A stretch of 64,000 bases of DNA from assembly GCA_013368315.1 (NCBI GenBank), contig JAACJM010000009.1, positions 868,001 to 932,000 of the forward strand. The letters run 5' to 3'. Below the pieces are notes generated by a model, which ran no database searches, was not told the origin of the DNA, and was given only the letters and a program-made list of their open reading frames with translations. This document shows, in pieces, positions 34,048-43,206 of the stretch (positions are counted from its first letter, which is position 1; each line of letters starts with the position of its first letter). The position numbers and the translations under genes were made by a program. Source of the stretch: Tetrapyrgos nigripes. Taxonomy: Eukaryota; Basidiomycota; Agaricomycetes; Agaricales; Campanellaceae.

Positions 34048-35024
34048 GCTCTTCATGTTTGTCTTCTAATTATCAAAATAAAAACTTTATGAATGAGCCC
34101 ATAGTGAACCTTGATTCAACCCGCTCCGAGTCAAAAACGTAGATACACATTCTGATATGTATCTTGAAAAGTTTCTGGTTTTTGTACTTTGAAGTTTTAA
34201 CGGCATTGAAAGCAAGATGGGGTTGCTAATTACTTATTCATCAGATTGCATAGCTTGACTTGAGCAAGGGTACTGGGGTAAAACGCCATCGCTTCGCATG
34301 GCAAGCTACGAGGCCTGTTCAATAAAGCCAAAATTTTACTCTTATATTGACTACGCTGCAGCTGCTGAGAGAAGGAGAGCTAAAACAACGAAAGAGGATT
34401 TGAAGACAAGAATTATGAGGTTTGTACTCGATGCGAATGCAAGCTTGTTGACGCTGGCAGTGAAAACGAGAGAGTCGACACGCTGCCAGCTGGCATGACG
34501 TTTGCATGACATTGTGGTTGTTGATAGAAAGGCCTCGCATTGGTCCGAGGAAGCCGTGAACAACGTCATGGGTCTTTGATGGGTCTCGACCGTGATTCCA
34601 GATGAGCACCTAATGAGCGCCAACGAACAGGGGTGGGAGTTTGAACCCGTGGAAAAGATCTGGGAGGTCGCTACGACATAAATTAACTCAGCCTAAAGGC
34701 CTCGTAATTTGCAAAGTGTATAATGCAGGCAGTAGTCGTAGTACAGAGGACAAGGAAGGGCAGCGGTGACCTATGTACGCTGAGAGGCTAGAGGCAGCTC
34801 CAAAAGCTCTGGTCACTCCGAAGCCACGCTAGGTTATCTACTGATTAGATATTACTAAAAAGGGAAGGAGTCTAGGCTCGGAAGTTGGAACTCCCCGAGG
34901 CTTCTTAGGCTTCTAACTTTAATTTAGGGGTCTGATGGCGTACTATCAAGAAATCCCCGTACTCGAGATTCCCCGGGAGTAGAGTGAAAAAAAAATAAGG
35001 CCGGATTCGAGATCTACGACTGAA
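34048..35024. other. Unassigned, includes inverted copy of the 7.9-kb dispersed repeat
   Basis: 34627-34712 read in reverse matches 7914-8012, including the GGTTCAAACTCCCACC B-box-like motif. Otherwise no gene was recognised. Confidence 0.4.
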
Positions 35025-35081
35025 TTGAACATTCCAATTGAGATTTCTATTCATAACAACCAATTAGTAGGACGAACTTAC

Positions 35082-36257
35082 CAGAACGTGCTTGGGAAGG
35101 GGTTTCCTCATCATCTCGCCCTCTCGAAACAATCCGCACAGCGGGCTGGGAGCCTGCGTTTCCCGTCTCCAGTCCAGTATGACGAGAATGCTGCTGAATA
35201 TTTGGAATTCCATCTTGACCAAAATGAATGGCTACTTCCGTGTTCGCAGCAAGGGTGATATTTGAAAGTGAGATGCTGCCGATGCTATAGTTGTAGGTAA
35301 TATTGCTACCACCAACGCTACTCAGCGAGGAGCTATGGAATTCTGGGTGATGTGTAGGGCTGCGCGCCGTACCGTAATCGTACGGTTTGTACGGGTAGCG
35401 TATGATAGTACGGGCCCGTACCATAAAAGCCATTTGACCAAATTTGTACGGCCGTATTTGGTACTGCCGTTGTACGGGTTTGTACGGGTACGGGTTCGGT
35501 AATGCCTCGGCCAATAAATTGCTCACCTTTTTTGCTGAATTCTTGCCCAAAAGTGTCAGCCGCTATCCAAAACCGTCCAATTCCATACCGAATTCAAGCT
35601 TGCCGCCCTCATCTGGATGAATTTATGCCAAAATGGCGGTCAAAGCAAGGGTGATGACCACTTACTTAGATGTTGCAAAGACCAAAAAGGTAAGCAAACC
35701 ACCTACAGACGACCAGTAACATGTACTTACTGTCTGATATGGATGGAGACGTCTCATACGATGGCAGAAAAGGTGCTAGAGGCCCTCACTTCATGACAAT
35801 AGTGAGTAAAATATATATTCTACACCGTAAACCCGTACTGACCGTAATACTGCCGTACCTATACCCGTACCGTACCGTATACAATTTTTTCAACCAGTAT
35901 TGACCCAGTACAAAATACGGGCGTACCAGTAATACTGGACGGTGTGCAGCCCTAGTGATGTGACTGGTTGAACATCTGGATGGACGTTTGAGTCGTGTGC
36001 GTTACTGTCTCGATAGTATTGATAGCACTGACAGTACCGAAGACAGCCTGATTAGTTGGAGCAGTGTCGACGGGCGTCCCATCAACAGGTCCTAAACACC
36101 ATTTGGGTGAGTAAACGTTGAGTAGTGCGACAGTGCTAAACAAAGACATGCCAGTACCTGCTCTTCCTTGACGACGACGACGACGAGCACCACCAGAAGG
36201 TGCAGACTGAGCCTCTACAGGTGCGGCAGGTAGGTTGGAAGACGTAGGAGAAGGCAT
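35082..36257 (-). pseudogene. Hypothetical gene split by a hAT MITE
   Basis: Minus-strand exons read MPSPTSSNLPAAPVEAQS (36257), intron, then GPVDGTPVDTAPTNQAVFGT (about 36095) to QTSIQMFNQSHH. There the 600-bp MITE intervenes, after which HPEFHSSSLSSVGGSNITYN, SIGSISLSNITLAANTEV and RIVSRGRDDEETPSQAR follow up to a GTAAG donor at 35081. Removing the element and one target duplication restores one reading frame. The F-x-N..S.LSSVGG.N pattern is reminiscent of N-terminal segments in agaricomycete NLR proteins, but that comparison is from memory and weak. Its 5' part recurs as a fragment at 2811-2902. The 3' end of the gene was not located. Confidence 0.65.
35355..35954. mobile_element. hAT-like MITE C (600 bp) with 8-bp TSD
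   Basis: Termini TAGGGCTGCGCGCCGTAC and, reversed, TAGGGCTGCACACCGTCC. Flanks are identical GTGATGTG (35347-35354 and 35955-35962). Subterminal sequence is crowded with CGTACGG and CCGTACC motifs. It is inserted in coding sequence. Confidence 0.95.
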
Positions 36258-36591
36258 CAGTTGCAAGGCACTTTTATCGATATCGATATGAAGAGGTCTG
36301 CGGAGGAGCATCCAGTCAAGATCAAGTTGGCCAAACAGATACGAAAAGGACACCTACGAGGCTAAGTAAACGAAGTTTGCAAGGGATCTCAGGAGCAAAA
36401 TTGAAGGCGCAGCTCGAAAAGTTGGAGGATGCAATTGCAACGTTGGTGCAACGAGGTAGAAAGAAGAGTTAACAGCAGTTGGCGTCTACTGAAGGCGACT
36501 GGCGCCAAACTGGCGCTTCCCAGTTTTGTGGCAATGGGCATTCCCACCAAACCCTATGTACATGTACGTGGTCTGATATTTTTGAGCTACG

Positions 36592-36795
36592 ATGCCAACG
36601 GTCAAAGGCGAAAAGTTGGGTGTGTTTTTGGCAGTGGTCGCACTCCTACTTATCCCCCTCTCGTTCATCGCCTACCTCACTCTTTCTAGAACGCCGCCTC
36701 CTAAAAAGCCTCTTGGAATCTTCTCCCTTCCCATCGCATACGTACCCAATACGCACCCTACTCTTCCTACCTACAAATGTCCAAAGTCAAGCTAG
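36592..36795 (+). CDS. Short frame with N-terminal membrane helix, possible first exon of the Fic gene
   Basis: The frame begins MPTVKGEKLGV, followed by a strongly hydrophobic stretch (FLAVVALLLIPLSFIAYL) and a Pro/Lys segment. It lies in the same orientation about 450 bp upstream of the first clear Fic-gene exon. If joined by splicing it would supply a signal anchor, as seen in animal FICD. This link is inference; no exact splice was established. Confidence 0.35.
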   Translation: MPTVKGEKLGVFLAVVALLLIPLSFIAYLTLSRTPPPKKPLGIFSLPIAYVPNTHPTLPTYKCPKSS

Positions 36796-37546
36796 CACGC
36801 ATGCATCCATCTCTGATCCACACAAAAAGCTCGGATACGCTATAGGCTATCCAGGCAAACTCAGCCGTCTGGCGGAAAGGACGCGAAAAGTGACGGCTTT
36901 CAGGCAGGCAAATCCAAACAAAGCACTTGATTTCCACAGTAATGGAGCGAAGCTACTTACATGCTTTCACGCGTAAGTACCCAGTTTCTTTCTTTCTTTC
37001 TTTCTTCCTTCATGTCCACCTTTGACTCACAAATCTTACAGCAAATTCCTCCTCAGATATCTCCAGACGACAGAGAAGTACTCATCAGTCTTTACACGGA
37101 CCACCACGATGACCCAAAACAACTTACACTCATCCTCGAGGATTTCTTGGCACGCTATTCCTTGCCATACTTCCTCGTCCACCTCGCTTCTCTCCGAATG
37201 GAAATGCAAGCAGATGCTCTGGCTTTGGAGATGTATCGTGAGGCTCAGTATATCCTCTACACGCAGGGTATCAAAGACGCAGTGTTAGACAAGGTGGTAG
37301 AGGAGTATACGCCTGTTGTGACGAAGAAGGCAGAGGAGGGGTTGATTAGTGGGACGACGGGTGGGTGGTACTCTACTTTTCATAGTTGCTCCACGTTTAA
37401 TATGATACAGGCCCTTTCTACCAACCATACCTCCCAACCCGCTCACACAAGTTCCCTCTCATTCTTCCTCATCCTCCGCCTCAGCATTCTGAGATTCAGG
37501 ACGAGTGGTTGCGCAAATGTCGGTGTCATCCTCGGGTTCGTGGTCG

Positions 37547-37562
37547 TGGGGGGGGGGGGGGG
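37547..37562 (+). repeat. Poly-G run
   Basis: An uninterrupted homopolymer of about 14-16 G lies just before the exon encoding YVRKMAIDTNQ. It is a likely slippage or sequencing-error site. Confidence 0.8.
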
Positions 37563-37914
37563 GTGTGAGGTTCGAAGAAATGTATGTTCGGAAAATGGCC
37601 ATAGACACGAATCAGCTTGAGGGTGTGTTTTTGTTAGAGGGGGAGGTGAGTTTCTGCGTCTTTGTCTTATCCTATAATTATTTACATTCTTTGTTTCTAG
37701 TCCGCTAAACCTATCATCCAACACGGTCTACCTCCTCCTTCCCGTTCCCATTACCCTCCCTGTTCCCCCCAACCCAAACCCAACGACACAATCCACCTTG
37801 CCCCAGAAAGCCCAATCCAGGATCCCGAACTCATAAGGGGGATTTTGAAGGATACGATTGAAGCTTTTGGGCTTTTGATTCCTCTTGCTAAGGATGGGAT
37901 TCTTTCTTCGCCTT

Positions 37915-37990
37915 CAGGTTCGCGTTCGCGTTCCTGTTCCCGTCTATCCCGTTCCTGTTCCAGTTCCAGTTCCCGTCTATCCTCACCCCG
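37915..37990 (+). repeat. CGTTCCTGTTCC-type microsatellite in the Fic gene
   Basis: Units of TTCCTGTTCC, TTCCAGTTCC and TTCGCGTTCG are repeated, followed by ACACCAACACCAACAC repeats near 38010-38050. The frame of the Fic pieces changes across this block. Confidence 0.7.
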
Positions 37991-38334
37991 CTGGTGCCCA
38001 TCAGACACGAAGACCAACACCAACACCGGTAACACCAACACCAACACGAATACGAATTACGCATGGAAGCCTAGATGTGCAAGTTGTAACGCCAGAAGCG
38101 GTGTGTAGGATACACGAAAGGCTAATGAGGACGATGAGGTTTATTCCTGCAGTACCCGTCACTTCTTCATCTACCTCTTCGTCTTCTACGTCTACCTCGG
38201 TTGGGTCAGGGTCTTCGTCAAGGTCTACCTCATCCAGGGGTAGTGCAAGTGGGAACACCTCAGACTCAAACTCTGGCTCAGGCTCAGCAGCATCTTCAGC
38301 AGTGTCTTTGGTTCACATACCTCACCCTTAACCT

Positions 38335-38710
38335 AATGAAGCAGCAAATATTCAGCGTAGGGTGACCAGTCAATAGAGCTCACCAAATAGAGTGCTGAGT
38401 AGAAAACTAGTAGAGCTTAGATACGAGTTGCTTGTAGAGCAGATAGAACTGGATATTGTTCTGTAATATCTATGACTTTACAGAGAGCTTTTTATACTAG
38501 ATAAAGAGCATGTAATTACTAATATCTACATTGTCCATGGACATACCTAGAGACTAAGAGGATATTGCCATTGGCCATATTGCTATCTACAGAGATATCA
38601 CTACATAGTAGAAGATAAGAGTAATGTCCAGAGAATGTCCTGGAGGACTAGCATACTTATAGCTACGTAGAAGTTTCATAATAACTCCATATAGAATCAT
38701 AGTTACTATA
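38335..38710. other. AT-rich insertion-like segment within the Fic gene
   Basis: About 370 bp of AT-rich sequence with many stops separates the coding piece ending in the Ser-rich loop from the next piece. TAACCT occurs at both borders (38331-38336 and 38739-38744), which could be a short target duplication. No terminal repeats were identified. Confidence 0.4.
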
Positions 38711-40000
38711 CATGGAAGGTATATATTTCAACATAACCTTACCTCTCTCAACTGCCTTCCTATCCTCATACTTTGCTTCTGCCTCTCCCTATGAGTCTAT
38801 GGAGTCTACCAAGAAGGAGAAGGATGAGGTTAAATCTGAACCCGAATCCAACTTCAAATCCCTTGATAAAGGCAGTGGTGGTGGTGGCCCTTCCTTCTCC
38901 TTCTTCCCTTCCAACCCACACGCCCACGCCCACTCTCACCCTCACTCGAGCCAGAGGTACACATACATAGAAACCTCCCCAGGCCACACACGTTCTCAAC
39001 CGTTGAAAAGCAGGACAGTGATTGTTGTTGAGCCGTTTACTTCTTCTAGTACTTCTTCTAGTAGTACTGCGTCTGACTCTGGTGCTGACTCTGGTTCTGG
39101 CTCAACGTACCCGGCTGTGGCTGCGGCTAGGTCTGGGTCTGGGTCCATGGCCAGTTCCGCTTCTCTGTCTCTGTCTCTGTCTGTAGGTATGGGTGTGGGG
39201 GGCTTTGCACCTTGTGGAGGGGGTGGGGATACGACTACGACTGCGACTACGTGGGATGATGGATCTAGCTTAGTCGGGATGCCCAATAACACCAACAGCA
39301 GCGCCAAAGGACTCGGACAAGGACTCGGTACCAAAAACCCAGTAAACCAAGCACAGGCACATACACATACACCCTCCAATCATGTCCCTACCCCCCGGTC
39401 TACTCCGAACTCGAATACATCTGTCTCATGGGTCGACAATTTATCAAGATGTGGTGGAGAAATCCTTTCGGAACAGCAAGTTGGTTACATTTGGTGTTGG
39501 TTAGGTTGGGGGGGTTTGAGGTGTGTTACTACATTATACATATGCATATGTGTTGTGGGTCTTTTGGGTTTTGACCCGTGTCTTTTTCTTCTTACCTTTT
39601 TCCAGGCTTCTACCTTTTCTTTCATTTCGTTTCGTTTGCTTTGCTTTGCTTTCGTTTCCTTTCTTGATGTGTTTATATGGGACACTAACGCATGGGTATC
39701 GGTTTGATTCTACACGTACATGTACTCTATGTTTGTAGATCGGCAACGGCCCCCTCGCCCGCCTCATAGACTCAATCCCGTTGATTAGGTATGGTTATCC
39801 ACCGATTGTGGTTCCGGTTCTTTGTGGAGTGGGAGTTCTTCCATGCCCTCTTCTCAATCTTCTGCATCGGCGTTGGCGGGGTCTGAGTCTGGGCCTTCTC
39901 TGAGTAAGGAGAAGGAGAAGAAATGTAACACGGGACGACGAGGAGGAGGGTTGGATCTACGTAAAGAGTATTATAGTGCGATTAATGATGTGAGTGCCTC

Positions 40001-42799
40001 CTCTTCCCAACTTTCTTCTCGACCTTTTTACTAACTGAACCGTTTAACTGTTTAACTGTTATACTGTTTCCCCTCCTTCTCTTCTCTTCTCTTCACTCAT
40101 GTCCCCCCCAAACTACGCCCGATTGGATTGTTGGGTGCCGGTCGTGCCACTCGTCTGTTTGCGGATGACGTTGACGTTGTTGTTGGGACTTGTGAACGAA
40201 CGAACTTTGGAATGTCAACATCAGATATACATATACGTAGTCCTGGAACGGCGACCACAGAAACTTTATCTCATGTATTCTACATGGGATGAAGGGGGTT
40301 TTGGATGAGTTGGATGAGTTTTTTGTGTACCAGGATGATGTGGATGTGGATGAAGAGTAAGAGAGTAAGAGTAAGAGTAAGAGTAAGGGAGATGGCAAAT
40401 GGGAAGATAGATCTCATTACACAGTGTACTACTACATGTATTAAACTTATGAGCTACAGATTCGTAAACCTAATAAACATTTTTCAAATGCCAAAGGTAA
40501 AAGGTCAAGTTTGAGGGGTTGAAGGTGGAGGAGAAGGAGGAGGCCCAGGGTTTGGAAGATGGTTCTGGTTCTGGTATTGTGAGGTACGGTACTTGGTGAC
40601 GCTGGGATACGTGTAACAGTGTATCACGGTCGACATCAGACTCACGAGTCACAGTGACTGGAGGGTCCGCTTCAGACACAGGTTCAGCATCTTGGGGATA
40701 TTTAGAATGACTAGCAGGCTTCTTCGTGGGGTTTTGGTTCAACTTTCAAGTGGTGGAGACCGTTCTGAGCAGTGGGCAAGCAGTAGGGTGGGCAGATCTG
40801 GGAAATATCTTTGGACTCAGCCTGTGGCTTGTGAGTGGCATATTTTCTCCTTTACGTTATCTCATTTGGATGATATGGCAGGGAATACATCATCCATCTA
40901 TATACGCAGTGGGCGATCACATCAACAGCATCCACCAGAGGTGAAACCCACCACAGATCGGCGAAGTTCGAATAAGAAGTCTTTATTTTTTTTTGAGGAG
41001 CCGTTATAGTAGGGGATCCAGGATTGACCCAGAGGAGGACCACGCAGGCGCGTCTTCGCAAGGGCAGATTCTCCAAGAATAGCCCTGCCTCAACCCTGCC
41101 TCAAGGGGGTCCAAAAAGAATTAAATTATACCGGGGGTCGGAAAAAAAATTTGCGCCCCCATCAAGGGAACCTACCTACCTTACCTTCCTTATATAGTAG
41201 GTTACCTGCTTAATATAGCAATAGCATGTGACTTATGATTACATAAATTATTTGAACTGCTGTGCTAGTCAGAAGCTTTGCGGAACCTTCAACGAAAAAT
41301 TGACTGCAACGTGGTCAAAGCAGTATTATCAGACCTTAGATGCATTGTGAACAACATGTATTACTGCCAACAGTGAGCGAAAAATTGTTCTAAGGCGCAT
41401 TTTCGGGGGGGTCAAAAAAAAAATTTTCGCCTCCTCCAGAGGAACCTACCTACCAACCCCTGGTACGGGATTTCCCGGTCCAGACCCCCTTGCCTTGCCT
41501 TATGGTAATCTCACAACGTGAGCCGTGCCAGTGCCTTATTATGTAAGTAAGAGTGGCATTGCAAGGGCAAGAGGATTTTGAAACCAAATTGCTTTGTTAT
41601 TTCTTTTATCCACTTAGATACTATGGAGGACACAGTGTAGAAAGTTATAGAGAAAAATATGGAGTGGAAGATGTATATATCGAGCGGAGAGATCTGCACC
41701 CTGAAGCTTGACGCAGAAGTGGCTGTGTACCCGCAGAAATGGACTTCAAGTCTTTCCGCAAGTTCTGCTCTGTTTTTTCCCGGGATTTTTGGTATGCAGA
41801 GTGAGAGAAGCTACTTAGAACGAAATATGAAATAAAATCAGTAAATTTTGACCTTTTTTGCGGAAGAAAGGCAGGTAAACCATATGTGAGAATATTTCTT
41901 ACTTACCTAATAACTGGCTGGCATGGGTCGCTTGTATTAGATAGCACCAGACTACATATATACACACGAAGTGTAATACTGTATATATCGTCAGTCTGGA
42001 TACTCGAGACTAGCCCTGCCTACCTTACATATTACATCCAGGCAACTGATTCATGGATCAGAACTACAGCAAGAGGCAGATTGTGGCACCCTGAGACATC
42101 TTCCTGGTATGATCTTACATATTTGGAACATTGCGAGGCCAAATGAAATGAGGCTGAGTTCTTTACACTTTGTTTCCACATGTGGTGGTGCATATTCATC
42201 CTGTCTCTTCCCATGCTGTTGTTTCTGGTTTCCTCCCTGCCCATATCTGCAGCCCCTGTATTTATGAACATGACCAAACAATGATGTTATCTCAATAGGT
42301 GTATATAAAAAAACCCTCACTGCGAGGTGCACACACCCTGTCCCTGAATTCTTGCTCTCTCCCTTCCCTCACACCTTACAGGTGATATGTCTCAAGCCTG
42401 ACTTCATTTCTTTGGGCACGGCTTGTGTCCCATCCCCTTCCTTCACTTCCCTGCACACTCATGCTGTTACATGCCCTCACCTCTGCTCTAGATGTTGTAC
42501 ACTATTTACACATACATCTCCTTGATCCTCACTGCCCACACCCTTGTCTTCCCCCATTGTATAGGTGCCATACTTTCAAAAACTGCCATTCTCTCATGTA
42601 TTCCCCATTTTGCCCTAGGACCCTACACTACTAGGTGTCGCATAGACCCACTTTCACGTCTCCAAAGCTTTTGTATGCTCCCTATTAGAACTGTGCCATG
42701 TCCCTGCCACTCAGGGTCACACATACCTCTCCCTGACCCTCACTGCTGGCACTCTCAGCTTTCACTCTCAATCCTCTCCTTTTGCTCATACTCTCATCC
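40001..42799. other. Unassigned interval
   Basis: No supported gene. Two segments near 41130-41185 and 41405-41455 share GGGGGTC..AAAAAAA..TTT..CGCC.CC and GAACCTACCTACC. A CT-rich stretch spans about 42330-42790. Confidence 0.4.
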
Positions 42800-43206
42800 T
42801 GTCAAATAACCACCCAAGTCACACAATATGAAGACAGATACAAAGCAATAGATTGAGAGTAAGTTGACTATGCTCTACACTGTGTAGTATAGTACAGAGC
42901 AGAGATGAAGTGAATGAACTAAAGGACTAACTAGAATGTGTAGTGGTTTATATAGAAGAGCAATGAATAAATGATAGGGGAAAGATAGGATCAAGATTGG
43001 AGAAATACAGGAGGAATGGAGAAATGTAGCAGAAAGTTAGGATCAATAGAATGGAAGATTGATTGATAGTTATTATAGAGTATGACAGGTTTTATAAGGT
43101 TCAAAGTCAGTAATGTGAGGAAATGCAATAGATGAATGATCAAAAAATGGGTCCAATGATGAAGTAAAAGAGGAAGGAGGACAGAGAACTGTAGCAGTTT
43201 GTGACA
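42800..43206 (-). mobile_element. 3' LTR of a minus-strand gypsy element
   Basis: On the minus strand the LTR begins TGTCACAAACTGCTACAG directly after a polypurine tract (AAAGAGGGGGTAA, 43207-43220). It ends TGACA at 42800. Terminal TGTCA/TGACA match; length 407 bp. No 5' partner was found. Confidence 0.8.

Larger units (their letters stand above)
37042..40000 (+). pseudogene. Fic-domain protein gene, catalytically dead and fragmented
   Basis: Exon pieces in order: QIPPQISPDDREVLISLYTD and EMQADALALEMYREAQYIL with GWYSTFHS (37042-37390); EIQDEWLRKC (37470); YVRKMAIDTNQLEGVFLLEG (37580-37640); PIQDPELIRGILKDTIEAFG (37815); VCRIHERLMRTMRFIP (38100); YIETSPGHTRSQPLKSR (38963); ELEYICLMGRQFIKMWWRNP and TASWLHLVLVRLGGFE (39400-39520); after an intron IGNGPLARLIDSIPLIRYGY (39739); finally EYYSAIND (39968). 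This is the fungal Fic/DOC family, whose active loop is HPFxDGNGR. Here the aligned loop is GGFEIGNGP, so the catalytic His, the metal-site Asp and the final Arg are gone. Frames shift between pieces, and Ser-rich or repeated sequence has expanded between them. Confidence 0.85.

Noticed and set aside
38712..39707. 331-codon plus-strand frame as an independent Ser-rich gene
   Set aside because: It overlaps Fic-gene pieces, runs through a clear intron and ends in chance hydrophobic codons; the Fic frame explains the conserved parts.
42425..42809. Pro/His/Cys-rich plus-strand frames
   Set aside because: CT-rich low-complexity DNA beside the LTR with no conserved motif.
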